64,000 nucleotides of DNA from Sphaerisporangium perillae (GCF_023276435.1 NZ_JALLPO010000033.1:1-64000); one strand, 5' to 3'; counted from the stretch's first letter, positions 28,063 through 36,457 are shown. Made by a program: numbers and translations. The notes: generated from the letters alone by a model not told the origin.

Positions 28063-29082
28063 CTAAGGGCCCGAGGCCCCTGCTGCCGAGGCTCCCGGGC
28101 GGCGGTTCGGCACCGGTTCCCACCATGTGAGACACCGCCACACCCACTCCAGCGGGCCGTACCTGAAGCGGGCTGACCACCAGCGGGCGACGGCGGCGAG
28201 CGCGGCGATCGTGGCGGCGGCGAGGATGAGGACGCCCGACCGGGTGGCGTCCTGGACGAGGAGCGGCAGCGCCGCGAGGGTGACCAGGGTGCCGGAGACG
28301 TACGCGGTGAGGGCGATGCGCCCGAGCGGTTCGAGGACGGCCATCAGCCCCGGCAGGCGAGGCAGCGCGAGCAGCAGGCCCGTGCAGTACGCCGTGCCGG
28401 CCGCCAGCCCTGCGAGCGGGTACACGGTCACCGTGTACGGAAAGCGGAACGTCTCGGGGTGCGCCCACAGGTACACCCACGCCCCGGTCAGCGCCAGGGC
28501 GAGCGGCGCGCTCACCAGGAACGCCGCTGTCAGCGCGCGGCGCCCGGGGGCGTACTCGATCACGGCCATGCCGAGCAGGAACAGCCCGGGGATGAGCCAC
28601 ACGCCTCCGGCGTGGAAGAGCACGGCCCACAGTGTGGCGGCGATCCCCGCCGCCAGCACCGCCCACCGGCGCAGGTAGGAGGCGGGCAGCAGCACCAGGG
28701 CCCCGGTGAGGGCGTAGGGCAGGAGCACCTCGCCGGGGCTGAGCATCCGGTGCAGCAGCCCGAAACAGGCGAGCACCGCGAGCCTGCGGAGCAGGACCAG
28801 GCGCGGGCGGGCCGTCCTCCGGGCCGCGGACCGCAGGAACAGCACGAAGCTCATGCCGAAGAGGAAGGAGAAGATCGGGAAGAAGCGGCTCTGCAGGAGG
28901 TTCTCGACGATCCAGTCGGTGGGCGTCGTGGTCTTCCGCCCGGCCGCCCCGGACGTGTGCTGCCAGGTGTTGACCAGCGTGATCCCGCAGACCGCGAAGC
29001 CGCGCAGCGCGTCCAGTTCCCGGATGCGCGTCGGAGCCGGCCGGCGGTACTCCTCCGGATTCAGGACAAACCTGGCGGTCAC
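28063..29082 (-). CDS. DUF418 family membrane protein
   Basis: 339 aa, GTG start. Family hallmarks: N-terminal RIRELDALRGFAVCGITLVN (about residues 19-38), RFFPIFSFLFGMSFVLFLRS near 66-85, and the C-terminal GPLEWVWRCLTWWEPVP near 311. Around eight membrane helices. DUF418 proteins are related to acyltransferase-like integral membrane proteins; their biochemical role is unknown. Followed after 9 bp by the nitrilase-family gene. Confidence 0.92.
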   Translation of the reverse strand: MTARFVLNPEEYRRPAPTRIRELDALRGFAVCGITLVNTWQHTSGAAGRKTTTPTDWIVENLLQSRFFPIFSFLFGMSFVLFLRSAARRTARPRLVLLRRLAVLACFGLLHRMLSPGEVLLPYALTGALVLLPASYLRRWAVLAAGIAATLWAVLFHAGGVWLIPGLFLLGMAVIEYAPGRRALTAAFLVSAPLALALTGAWVYLWAHPETFRFPYTVTVYPLAGLAAGTAYCTGLLLALPRLPGLMAVLEPLGRIALTAYVSGTLVTLAALPLLVQDATRSGVLILAAATIAALAAVARWWSARFRYGPLEWVWRCLTWWEPVPNRRPGASAAGASGP

Positions 29083-29149
29083 TCCACGAGGCTATCTCCG
29101 GCTCGATGGCAGAAGGCGGTCTTCGGGGACGTATTTCCGATTGGCGCCG

Positions 29150-29302
29150 GTTCGTACGGCCGGACGCGGGGCGCTCCCAAGGGCACCGGTTGATACATGC
29201 GGTCCGGCGCTCCGATGGGCACACGTTCGTACGGCCGGACGCGGGCGCTCCCTAGGGCACCGGTTCGAACGGCCGGGCGCGCGGCCGGGCACCCCGATGG
29301 GC
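29150..29302. repeat. Four ~37-bp imperfect intergenic tandem repeats
   Basis: Units at 29150-29188, 29189-29224, 29225-29262 and 29263-29302. Units 1 and 3 share GTTCGTACGGCCGGACGCGG and the GGGCACCG end. Units 2 and 4 are more diverged (both carry CCGATGGGC). Lies between the divergent DUF418 and aminotransferase genes, just upstream of the latter's promoter. Part may be regulatory. Confidence 0.85.
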
Positions 29303-29331
29303 GGGTACGGCGGGCAGATAGGCTGACCGCC

Positions 29332-30507
29332 GTGAACGAGCCTCTGGTCGCCCGCATGCGCGAATTCGGCACGACGATCTTCGCTGAGATGACCGGCCTG
29401 GCCGTACGGACCGGGTCGATCAACCTCGGGCAGGGCTTCCCCGACACCGACGGGCCCGCCGCCATGCTCGAACGGGCGGTGGAGGCGATCAGGGGAGGCC
29501 TGAACCAGTACCCCCCGGGCCCCGGGCTGCCCGAGCTGCGGCAGGCCGTCGCCGAGCACCGCAAGCAGCACTACGGGCTCGTCTACGACCCCGACGGCGA
29601 GGTGCTGGTCACCGTGGGCGCGACCGAGGCGCTGGCGGCCTCCGTCCTCGCGCTGTGCGAGCCCGGCGACGAGGTGATCGTCTTCGAGCCCTACTACGAC
29701 TCCTACGCCGCCGCCATCGCGCTCGCCGGAGCCGTTCGCCGGCCGGTGACATTGCGCCCGGTGGGGGAGAGGTTCACCTTCGACCCCGCGGAGCTTCGCG
29801 CGGCCGTGGGCCCGCGCACCAGGGCGATCATGGTCAACTCGCCGCACAACCCCACCGGCACCGTCTTCACCCGCGACGAGCTGTCGCTGATCGCGGCGGT
29901 GTGCCAGGAGCACGACCTCATCGCGATCAGCGACGAGGTGTACGAGCATCTGACCTTCGACGGCGTGGAGCACATCCCGCTCGCCACCCTGCCGGGCATG
30001 CGCGAGCGCACCGTGATGATCTCCTCGGCCGGCAAGACCTTCTCCGTCACCGGCTGGAAGACGGGGTGGGTGTGCGCGCCCGCGGACCTGGTCTCGGCCG
30101 TCCAGTCCGTCAAGCAGTTCCTGACGTTCACCGCCGGCGGGCCGTGGCAGGTCGCGGCCGCGTACGCGCTGCGCGAGGAGCTGGGCTGGGTCGCCGCGCT
30201 GCGCGACTCGCTCGCGGCCAAGCGCGACCGGCTCATGGCGGGGCTGTCGGCCGCCGGCTTCGGGGTGTACCGCCCGGCCGGGACGTACTTCGTGCAGACC
30301 GACATCCGGCCGCTCGGCTTCACCGACGGGGCCGAGCTCGCCAGGCGGCTGCCGGAGCTGGCCGGCGTGGTCGCCGTCCCGACCCAGGTGTTCTACGACC
30401 GCACGGAGCTGGGCAGGCACTTCCTCCGGTTCGCCTTCTGCAAGAAGGACGAGATCATCGACGAGGCGGTCGCGCGGCTGGCGCGGCTCGGCGAGAGAAC
30501 AGCCTGA
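29332..30507 (+). CDS. PLP aminotransferase, class I/II (DapC-like)
   Basis: 391 aa, GTG start. Fold-type I aminotransferase with NLGQGFPDTDGP (about 31-42), NQYPPGPGLPELR near 62, VTVGATEALAAS near 93, NSPHNPTG near 167, SDEVYEHLTF near 199, PLP-lysine in SSAGKTFSVTGWKTGW near 226-241 and FLRFAFCK near the end. Closest to the actinobacterial N-succinyldiaminopimelate or kynurenine/cysteine-conjugate aminotransferase group; substrate not certain. TAGGCT at 29319-29324 is 7 nt before the GTG, so the transcript is probably leaderless. Confidence 0.93.
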   Translation: MNEPLVARMREFGTTIFAEMTGLAVRTGSINLGQGFPDTDGPAAMLERAVEAIRGGLNQYPPGPGLPELRQAVAEHRKQHYGLVYDPDGEVLVTVGATEALAASVLALCEPGDEVIVFEPYYDSYAAAIALAGAVRRPVTLRPVGERFTFDPAELRAAVGPRTRAIMVNSPHNPTGTVFTRDELSLIAAVCQEHDLIAISDEVYEHLTFDGVEHIPLATLPGMRERTVMISSAGKTFSVTGWKTGWVCAPADLVSAVQSVKQFLTFTAGGPWQVAAAYALREELGWVAALRDSLAAKRDRLMAGLSAAGFGVYRPAGTYFVQTDIRPLGFTDGAELARRLPELAGVVAVPTQVFYDRTELGRHFLRFAFCKKDEIIDEAVARLARLGERTA

Positions 30508-30531
30508 CAACCCGCTGTAAATGGTCATACA
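30504..30531 (+). promoter_or_regulatory. Probable promoter of the RHH/Doc pair
   Basis: CTGACA (30504-30509), a 16-bp spacer, then CATACA (30526-30531), starting inside the aminotransferase stop region. An AT-rich TGTAAATGGTCATAC lies at the -10 and could be bound by the RHH antitoxin. Confidence 0.4.
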
Positions 30532-30585
30532 CTCACCGTGTCCACCATCGCGCTCACACCGGATGCGTACCGTGGAGGTATGGCC

Positions 30586-30783
30586 ATGACGCTTCGCCTC
30601 AGCGAAGAGCAGACCGAGGCCGTGCGCCGGCACGCCGAGAAGGAAGGACGCAGCGTCCAGCAGGTCGTGCAGGCGGCCGTCGAGGAGTACCTCGCCCGGC
30701 ACGACGCCGACGAGGAGATCCGGCGCCTGGGCGCCGCCGCGGCGCATCGCTGGCGCTCGGTCCTCGACCGGCTCGGCGAATGA
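30586..30783 (+). CDS. Ribbon-helix-helix antitoxin
   Basis: 65 aa from ATG 30586, with GGAGG (30573-30577) 8 nt upstream; ATG 30580 is too close to it. N-terminal RHH domain MTLRLSEEQTEAVRRHAEKE then GRSVQQVVQAAVEEYLARHD, typical of ParD/CopG-like antitoxins. The short C-terminal part (EIRRLGAAAAHRWRSVLDRL) would bind the toxin. 52 bp upstream of a Doc/Fic-like gene. Confidence 0.85.
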   Translation: MTLRLSEEQTEAVRRHAEKEGRSVQQVVQAAVEEYLARHDADEEIRRLGAAAAHRWRSVLDRLGE

Positions 30784-30835
30784 CCCGCCTCGCCGGCGGA
30801 CGCGTGCGGTGCCGCCTCGGCCGGGAGCCGGGCGG

Positions 30836-31216
30836 ATGACCCGCTACCTCACCGTGGAGCAGGTGATGGACCTGGCCGAGTCGACGCTCGGGGCTCCTCC
30901 GGCGCTTCGCGACGTCGGGCTCCTGGACTCGGCCCTGCACCGGCCGCAGGCGTCCATGTTCGGCCACGAAGCCTACGGCCACGTGCTGATCAAGGCCGCG
31001 GCGCTGCTGCACTCCCTCACCATCCACCGTCCCTTCACCCGCGGTGACAAGCAGGTCGCCTGGGTCTGCACGGTGGTGTTCCTGGCCTACAACGGCATCG
31101 AGATCGACACCGACGACGACTCGGTGGTCGATCTCGTCAGCGCGGTGGCCTCGGGCGAGTTCGCCGAGGTGGACGAGATCGCCCAGGTGCTCTGGGGCTT
31201 CGTGGCCCCGGCCTAG
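30836..31216 (+). CDS. Doc/Fic-like toxin with degenerate active site
   Basis: 126 aa. Overall fold and spacing fit Doc toxins (LTVEQVMDLAESTLGAP, RDVGLLDSALHRPQASMFG, KAAALLHSLTIHRPF, VFLAYNGIEID). Doc kinases and Fic AMP-transferases need HPFxxGNKR-like residues; here the motif reads RPFTRGDKQ (65-73). Aligned, catalytic His is Arg (a His precedes at 64), Asn is Asp71 and the final Arg is Gln73. Several key residues are therefore altered and activity on EF-Tu is doubtful. The paired RHH gene suggests it is or was a toxin. Confidence 0.82.
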   Translation: MTRYLTVEQVMDLAESTLGAPPALRDVGLLDSALHRPQASMFGHEAYGHVLIKAAALLHSLTIHRPFTRGDKQVAWVCTVVFLAYNGIEIDTDDDSVVDLVSAVASGEFAEVDEIAQVLWGFVAPA

Positions 31217-31246
31217 CCGGTCCGCGTGCCCGGCGCCTGCGTCGCT

Positions 31247-31282
31247 GTCAGTCGTCAGTCGTCAGTCGTCAGTCGGTCAGTC
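31247..31282. repeat. GTCAGTC heptamer repeat
   Basis: Four adjacent GTCAGTC units from 31247 to 31274, then a variant. It lies between convergent genes; the last unit contains the stop codon of the TMEM175-like gene (TCA at 31277-31279). Confidence 0.9.
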
Positions 31283-31951
31283 GTTCGCCGGAGCCGAGCC
31301 GACCGGCCGGGACGGGGCGTGCAGGCGGCGGCCCACCTTGGCCAGCGCGGGCGCCAGCAGGGGCGTGGCCATCCACACCAGCGGCACGTACCCCGGAGCC
31401 CACCAGGCGATCACCGCCGACAGCGCCCAGTACGCTCCCATGCCCCAGTAGACGACGCTGTGGACCGCCAGTCGCACGGTGTTCGCGTGCGCGGCGTACA
31501 GGCGCTGCCGCAGCACCAGGGTCATCAGCGTGGCCAGGCACAGCATCAAGATGGCCTCGGTGCCCGCGAACATGCTGATCGCGAGGGGTTCGCTCGACGC
31601 CTCACCGAAGATCCCCGTGGGATAGGGGAGGAACGCCGCGAACAGCAACAGCGGCAGGTGAACCGCGACGGCCGGCCGCGAGACCCGGGTGATCTGGTCG
31701 AACACCATGTGGTGGGCCCGCCAGGCCGCCCACAACATCACGAAGGCGATGACGAAGGCGATGAAGGCCCCCGCCTGCTCGGAGATGAATGCGCCGAGCC
31801 TTTTCAGGTCGGCTTCCTCGGGCCGCTTGATGTCGATGACCAGAAGGGTGATCGCGATGGCGAAGACCGCGTCGGTGAACATGCCGATACGTTCATGGCT
31901 GAGCCCGGGGGCGGGCGTTGGCGATGCGTCGAGTGGTTCCGCGATGAACAC
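31277..31951 (-). CDS. TMEM175-family potassium channel-like protein (DUF1211)
   Basis: 224 aa, about six membrane helices. First-helix signature RIGMFTDAVFAIAITLLVIDIK at about residues 20-41 (written as FTDAVFAIAITLLV) matches the FSDxVFAIAxTLL motif that lines the pore of bacterial TMEM175 K+ channels. Further helices AFIAFVIAFVMLWAAW, LLLFAAFLPYPTG and VVYWGMGAYWALSAVIAWW. Start ATG 31951. Monocistronic. Confidence 0.9.
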   Translation of the reverse strand: MFIAEPLDASPTPAPGLSHERIGMFTDAVFAIAITLLVIDIKRPEEADLKRLGAFISEQAGAFIAFVIAFVMLWAAWRAHHMVFDQITRVSRPAVAVHLPLLLFAAFLPYPTGIFGEASSEPLAISMFAGTEAILMLCLATLMTLVLRQRLYAAHANTVRLAVHSVVYWGMGAYWALSAVIAWWAPGYVPLVWMATPLLAPALAKVGRRLHAPSRPVGSAPAND

Positions 31952-32060
31952 GATTGATCTCCATTTAGGGGTGGAGGATCATCATTCCAGCTCGACGGCC
32001 GTCCGCCACAACTTCACCTCGGGCGCGACCGCGGCTTCCGGCCAACCCTGAGCCGTGGCG

Positions 32061-32402
32061 TCAGTCTCTGCGGCGTGCGCCGGCCTTGCTGACGGCGTAT
32101 GCCAAGTTGACCGCGGCGACGAGGGCGAAGACCAGCAGAAGCGGAGCGGTGCGGGACGTGGTGCTGGCCACGATCGCCGTCAGCGGGACCGACAGCGCGA
32201 GGGATCCCAGGCCGAGGGCCATCTGCGCCCAATCGGGGCCCGGGCGCCGGTTGACGGGCTGGGCGGCGAGCCGGGCGTCGATCACCGCGTTGACGCGGTC
32301 GACGAGGGACTCGGCGAGTTCCAGCTCGTACTGGGGACCGAGCTCGCGGCGGGCGGCCATGGCGGCGGCGACTTCGTCGCGCTCTAATCTCTGGGGCTCC
32401 AC
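32061..32402 (-). CDS. Small membrane protein, actinobacterial type
   Basis: 113 aa from GTG 32402 (MEPQRLERDEVAAAMAARRE). N-terminal ~50 residues are soluble helix (LGPQYELELAESLVDRVNAV), then two membrane helices (ALGLGSLALSVPLTAIVAS and APLLLVFALVAAVNLAYAV) and a basic tail. This layout is widespread in actinomycetes with no known function. The frame extends to 32786 but that part overlaps the carbamate kinase gene. Confidence 0.8.
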   Translation of the reverse strand: MEPQRLERDEVAAAMAARRELGPQYELELAESLVDRVNAVIDARLAAQPVNRRPGPDWAQMALGLGSLALSVPLTAIVASTTSRTAPLLLVFALVAAVNLAYAVSKAGARRRD

Positions 32403-32635
32403 GCCCCGATTCTGCCTTGTATGCGGGTCCTGTGGTGATATTCGTGCCGACCAGGTGCAGGGTGTGATCCGGGCCAGGACGTACGCGCGCCGGGCCGCCG
32501 TGCCCGTACGCCGGCCCGGCGGCCGTCGAAACCGCATCCTGGACCTCCGATTCGGCGGATACAGCCGAAGGAACCGCTGTTCATGGGCAAATATGGCCAA
32601 TGAGCAAGGAGCGCCACTCTGGATAGCTTCAGGCT

Positions 32636-33544
32636 GTGGGTGAACGCGTACTGATCGCTCTCGGCGGCAACGCGATGACCGCGCCGGACGGAAGCGCCTC
32701 GCCGGCCGACCAGCGCCTGGCCGTCGAGCAGGCCATGGCGCACGTCTCCGCGCTGATCTCCCAGGGCCACCAGGTGGTCCTGACACACGGCAACGGCCCC
32801 CAGGTGGGCAACCTGCTGCTGAAGAACCAGCTCGCGGCCGAAGTCGTCCCTCCCGTGCCGCTCGACTGGTGCGGCGCGCAGACCCAGGCGACCATCGGGG
32901 TCCTGATACTCAACGCCCTCGGCCATCCGGCGGCCGTCGTGGTGACCCGCACCCTGGTGGACCTCGCCGACCCCGCCTTCGCGGCCCCGGTCAAGCCGAT
33001 CGGCAGGTACTTCACCGAGGCCGAGGCGCGCAGGTTCGAGCAGCTCGGCCAGACCTGGCGCGCGTTCCCCGGCAAGGGGTTCCGCCGCGTCGTGGCCTCG
33101 CCCGCGCCCCTGGAGATCCTCGACGCGCCGGCCGCGCTCGCCCTGATGGACGCCGGGTACACGGTCGTCGTCGCCGGAGGCGGGGGAGTGCCCGTCGCCC
33201 GCCAGGCCGACGGCTCGCTGCGTGGCGTCGAGGCCGTGATCGACAAGGACGCGGCCGCCGCGGTGCTCGCCGCCGCCGTACGGGCGAGCGTGCTGATCGT
33301 CGCGACCGACGTGCCGGCGGCGGTCGAGGGATACGGCACCGGGCGGGCCCGCCCGATCGGCAGGACCACCGTGGCGGAACTGCGCGCGCTGCAGGCGGCC
33401 GGGCACTTCGCGAGTGGAAGCATGGGCCCCAAGGTGGAGGCGGCGCTGCGGTTCGCCGAAGGGGGCGGCCGGGCAGTGATCACCTCGCTGGAGCACATCG
33501 GCGACGCGCTGGCCGGCGCCACCGGCACCGTCGTCGGCTGGTGA
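32636..33544 (+). CDS. arcC: Carbamate kinase
   Basis: 302 aa, GTG start. Amino-acid kinase family: LIALGGNAM near residues 6-14, HGNGPQVGNLLLK near 49-61, VVAGGGGVPV near 179-188, AVIDKDAAAAVLA near 200 and ASGSMGPKVEAAL near 260, all diagnostic of ArcC. It interconverts carbamoyl phosphate plus ADP with carbamate plus ATP. TAGCTT at 32624-32629, 6 nt before the GTG, suggests leaderless transcription. A barbiturase-type ring-opening amidohydrolase follows 60 bp downstream, so it may serve pyrimidine or ureido catabolism and not arginine deimination; no arcA/arcB is present. Confidence 0.95.
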   Translation: MGERVLIALGGNAMTAPDGSASPADQRLAVEQAMAHVSALISQGHQVVLTHGNGPQVGNLLLKNQLAAEVVPPVPLDWCGAQTQATIGVLILNALGHPAAVVVTRTLVDLADPAFAAPVKPIGRYFTEAEARRFEQLGQTWRAFPGKGFRRVVASPAPLEILDAPAALALMDAGYTVVVAGGGGVPVARQADGSLRGVEAVIDKDAAAAVLAAAVRASVLIVATDVPAAVEGYGTGRARPIGRTTVAELRALQAAGHFASGSMGPKVEAALRFAEGGGRAVITSLEHIGDALAGATGTVVGW

Positions 33545-33604
33545 CCGCGAATCGACTTAGCGATTGAACGACTTAGCGGATTGAACGACCGAAGGGTAGG
33601 AGAT

Positions 33605-34711
33605 ATGCCGGATCCGATCGAGGTGCGCAAGGTCGCCATCGAGAGCGTCACCGACGCCTCCGGGCTCGCGAAGCTCATCGACGACGGGGTGATCGAGGCC
33701 GACCGGGTTCTCGCCGTGATCGGCAAGACCGAGGGCAACGGCGGCGTCAACGACTACACCCGCATCCTCGCCGACCGCGCCTTCCGGGAGGTGCTGATCG
33801 CCAAGGGCACGCGCACGCCGGAGGAGGTCGCGCAGGTGCCGCTGGTGTGGTCGGGCGGCACCGACGGGGTGCTGAGCCCGCACGCCACGATCTTCGCGTC
33901 CCTGGACCCGTCACAGGCCGAGGCGTCCGGCGAGCCGCGCGTCTCGGTCGGGGTCGCGATGAGCGACGTCATCCTCCCCGAGGACATCGGCCGTCCCGCC
34001 ATGGTCGAGAAGGTCGCCGCCGGCGTGCGCGAGGCCATGAAGATCGCGGGCATCGAGGACCCGGCCGACGTCCACTACGTGCAGACCAAGACCCCGCTGC
34101 TCACCCTCGCCACGATCACCGAGGCCAAGTCGCGCGGCCAGGACGTCGTGATCGAGGACACCGGCCCCTCCATGGACATCTCCAACTCCACGACCGCGCT
34201 CGGCATCGCCGTCGCGCTCGGCGAGATCGAGATGCCCACGGCGGACCAGATCCACAAGGACCTCTCCCTCTACTCCAGCGTCGCCTCCTGCTCCTCGGGC
34301 GTCGAGCTGGACCGCGCGCAGATCGTCGTGGTCGGCAACGTGCGCGGCATCGGCGGGCGCTACCGCATCGGCCACAGCGTGATGAAGGACGCGCTGGACG
34401 CCGACGGCATCTGGGAGGCGATCCGCTCCAGCGGCATCGAGCTGCCCGACCGCCCGCACTCCAGCGACCTCGGCGACAGGCTCGTCAACGTGTTCATGAA
34501 GTGCGAGGCCGACCCCAGCGGCCGGGTGCGCGGGCGCAGGAACATCATGCTGGACGACTCCGACGTGCACTGGCACCGGCAGATCAAGGCCACGGTCGGC
34601 GGGGTGGCGGCCAGCGTCACCGGCGACCCGGCCGTCTTCGTGTCGGTCGCCGCCGTCCACCAGGGCCCCTCGGGCGGCGGCCCCGTCGCCGCCATAGCCG
34701 ACCTCGGCTGA
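33605..34711 (+). CDS. Ring-opening amidohydrolase (barbiturase / cyanuric acid hydrolase family)
   Basis: 368 aa with AGGAG 5 nt before the ATG. Belongs to the small cyanuric-acid-amidohydrolase/barbiturase family with three similar domains, each giving a Ser and a Lys. Ser motifs: [11 protein letters not shown] (about 80-90), [12 protein letters not shown] (about 221-232), [19 protein letters not shown] near 347. Lys motifs: [14 protein letters not shown] (41-54), QTKTPLL near 161. Barbiturase opens barbituric acid to ureidomalonate in oxidative pyrimidine breakdown; cyanuric acid hydrolase opens cyanuric acid. The carbamate kinase neighbour fits a carbamoyl-yielding pathway. Which ring is the substrate is unclear. 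Confidence 0.9.
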   Translation: MPDPIEVRKVAIESVTDASGLAKLIDDGVIEADRVLAVIGKTEGNGGVNDYTRILADRAFREVLIAKGTRTPEEVAQVPLVWSGGTDGVLSPHATIFASLDPSQAEASGEPRVSVGVAMSDVILPEDIGRPAMVEKVAAGVREAMKIAGIEDPADVHYVQTKTPLLTLATITEAKSRGQDVVIEDTGPSMDISNSTTALGIAVALGEIEMPTADQIHKDLSLYSSVASCSSGVELDRAQIVVVGNVRGIGGRYRIGHSVMKDALDADGIWEAIRSSGIELPDRPHSSDLGDRLVNVFMKCEADPSGRVRGRRNIMLDDSDVHWHRQIKATVGGVAASVTGDPAVFVSVAAVHQGPSGGGPVAAIADLG

Positions 34712-34722
34712 CCTCGGCTGAC

Positions 34723-34752
34723 CACGCCGGGCATGCCGGCATGCCCGGCGTG
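34723..34752. terminator. 30-bp perfect palindrome after the barbiturase gene
   Basis: Positions 34723-34737 are the exact reverse complement of 34738-34752 (arms begin CACGCCGGGC). It lies 11 bases after the stop and just before the next promoter. Probably a terminator; as DNA it could also be a protein-binding or cruciform site. Confidence 0.7.
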
Positions 34753-34795
34753 CCGGCGGGCTGGGCGGCCGTGGCGGCGGGTAGGCTCGCGGGTC

Positions 34796-35371
34796 GTGCC
34801 GAGCATTCCGCAGCCCCTGGTCCCCGACGACGACGGCAGCGCCGACGCCTCCGTGGCGGCGGCGCTCTCCGCCTTCGCCGCCGGTACGGCCGACGCCGCC
34901 GTCGTGGCCTCGGCCCTGAGCACGGCGCGCCTGCTCGTGCCGGTCGTGGCCCTGCTGACCGAGTCCGAGGTCGGCGAGCACGGGCTCCAGCAGGAGAAGG
35001 AAAGCGAGATGGCGTTGCCGGTGCTGGTCGGCGCCGACGGCAGGAAGGCGGTCCCCGCCTTCACCGGCACCGAGTCGCTCAAGCTCTGGCGCGCCGACGC
35101 GCGGCCCATCCAGGCCCTGACGCCGCAGGTCTGCCGGGCGGCGCTCGGCGAGGGCGCCGCCGCCGTGATGGTCGACGTGGCCGGCCCGGTGGCGTTCGCC
35201 ATCGAGGGCGGCATGCTGCACGCGCTGGCCTCGATCGGCCGGGTCACCGGGGACGACGACACCCTCCAGCCCCTGCTGAACGCCCTGTCGGAGCACGCCG
35301 AGGTGACGGTCGCCCGCGTCCCCGCCCAGCGACGCGGCTTCCTCCGCCACCTCCGCCGCCGCACCAGGTAG
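34796..35371 (+). CDS. SseB-family protein
   Basis: 191 aa, GTG start with TAGGCT at 34782-34787, 8 nt upstream (leaderless type). SseB N-terminal-like domain: ARLLVPVVALLTESEVG near 43, SEMALPVLVGADGRKAVPAF near 72, then ALTPQVCRAALGEGAAAVMV and VAGPVAFAIEG. SseB-like stand-alone proteins in actinomycetes have no firmly known role. C-terminal Arg-rich tail (RRGFLRHLRRRTR). Confidence 0.85.
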   Translation: MPSIPQPLVPDDDGSADASVAAALSAFAAGTADAAVVASALSTARLLVPVVALLTESEVGEHGLQQEKESEMALPVLVGADGRKAVPAFTGTESLKLWRADARPIQALTPQVCRAALGEGAAAVMVDVAGPVAFAIEGGMLHALASIGRVTGDDDTLQPLLNALSEHAEVTVARVPAQRRGFLRHLRRRTR

Positions 35372-35447
35372 CCGCGCTTCCGTCGCCCTGGCCGGTGGGG
35401 TAGACAACCGTTGCATCGTTGATCAGTGAATCTCGGCTTTCCTTAGA

Positions 35448-35540
35448 CCCCGCCCAGCGGGGCAGACGGCTGCGAAACGTCTACCCTGCACCGGGCAACC
35501 GCCTCGGTCAGACAGGGACCTTCGCCCCGCAACGGGCGAA
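35448..35540. ncRNA. Candidate structured RNA: four consecutive hairpins
   Basis: Four perfect stems in 93 nt between SseB and the prepilin peptidase gene. H1: CCCCGC 35448-35453 with GCGGGG 35457-35462. H2: AGACG 35464-35468 with CGTCT 35478-35482. H3: CCCTG 35484-35488 with CAGGG 35513-35517, enclosing ACCG 35490-35493 / CGGT 35505-35508. H4: TTCGCCC 35521-35527 with GGGCGAA 35534-35540. The loops are A/C-rich (GCTGCGAAA, CGCAAC). I could not match it to a known riboswitch or sRNA. The peptidase gene has its own leaderless promoter just after it, so this is more likely a separate small RNA or a 3' element than a leader. Strand uncertain. Confidence 0.5.
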
Positions 35541-35575
35541 TCACTGTGACTCACTGATGTCTCGGTGAACGGCAC

Positions 35576-35581
35576 TAGGGT
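35576..35581 (+). promoter_or_regulatory. -10 box (TAGGGT) of the prepilin peptidase gene
   Basis: TAGGGT ends 6 nt before GTG 35588, so the transcript should start at the GTG and be leaderless. The same spacing is seen before the genes at 29332, 32636, 34796, 49587, 50012 and 59583. Confidence 0.6.
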
Positions 35582-35587
35582 CGGCGG

Positions 35588-36406
35588 GTGAGTTCAAGCT
35601 TCATCGTCGCCGGGGCCGCGCTCGCGGGCCTGATCGCCGGGGCCTATGTCCGCGTCCTGGCGGGCGGTTTCCGCCCCGGCCAAGACGCCTCGCGCGCCTT
35701 CCCTTCCTCTCCCCTGGGTGAGCCAGGCACGGGTGCGGAGCCGGTCAAGGGTGCGGGGCCAGTGGTGGGTGCGGACCCGGCCGCGGATGCGGAGTCCCCG
35801 GCGGATGCGGAATCGGCGGCGGGGCCCCGCGCGGCGTATCGGGCCGAGGCGCGGGAGGCGTTCCGCCGGACGGTGCGCGCCGTCCCGCTGCCCGCGTGGC
35901 CGCCGCTGATCGAAGGGGCCACCGCCGCCGCCTGCGCACTAGTCGCGTGGAAGCTCGCGGGGACGGCGTGGCTCGCGGCCTGGATCTACGCGGCGGTGGC
36001 GGGGTGCGCGCTCGCGGTGATCGACTGGCGGATCCAGCGGCTGCCGGACGCCATCACCCTGCCTTCCTACCCGATCCTCGCAGCCCTGCTGGTCCCCACG
36101 GGGAGGCTCGTGGACGCCCTGCTCGGCGGGCTGGCGCTGGCCGGAGCGTACGCCCTCCTCTGGTTCGCGCGGCCCGAGGCGCTCGGGCTCGGCGACGTCA
36201 AGCTCGCCGGGCTCACCGGGATGCTGGCCGGTGCCCTGGGGCTCGACGCCTGGCTCGTCGGCGCGGTCGCCGGGCAGTTCCTCGGGGCCTTGTACGCCAT
36301 CGTCCTGCTGGCCGGCCGCAGAGGCACGCTGAAGAGCCAGTTCCCGCTGGGCCCGTTCATCCTGTTCGGCGCCCTGGCGGCCCTGCTGACCTGGACCCCG
36401 TCCTGA
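35588..36406 (+). CDS. Type IV prepilin peptidase (A24)
   Basis: 272 aa, GTG start. Integral membrane aspartyl peptidase: the catalytic Asp pair is in ALAVIDWRIQRLPDAITLP (about residue 140) and LGLGDVKLAG (about 200). A 50-residue Pro/Ala/Gly/Asp-rich insertion (about 35-85, GADPAADAESPADAESAAG) with repeats follows the first helix, where canonical PilD has a cysteine cluster. About seven membrane helices. It would process pilin-like (Flp/Tad or type II) precursors; no pilin gene is nearby. It lies 50 bp before aroC and may be the first gene of that run. Confidence 0.9.
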   Translation: MSSSFIVAGAALAGLIAGAYVRVLAGGFRPGQDASRAFPSSPLGEPGTGAEPVKGAGPVVGADPAADAESPADAESAAGPRAAYRAEAREAFRRTVRAVPLPAWPPLIEGATAAACALVAWKLAGTAWLAAWIYAAVAGCALAVIDWRIQRLPDAITLPSYPILAALLVPTGRLVDALLGGLALAGAYALLWFARPEALGLGDVKLAGLTGMLAGALGLDAWLVGAVAGQFLGALYAIVLLAGRRGTLKSQFPLGPFILFGALAALLTWTPS

Positions 36407-36457
36407 TCGGCCGTGGTGGGGTGAGGGCACTGGGCGGTACATGGAAGACTTGTCATC

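Noticed and set aside
31247-31282. GTCAGTC repeats as a CRISPR array
   Set aside because: Units are 7 bp with no spacers.
35448-35540. Known 6C RNA
   Set aside because: No loops with six or more consecutive C.
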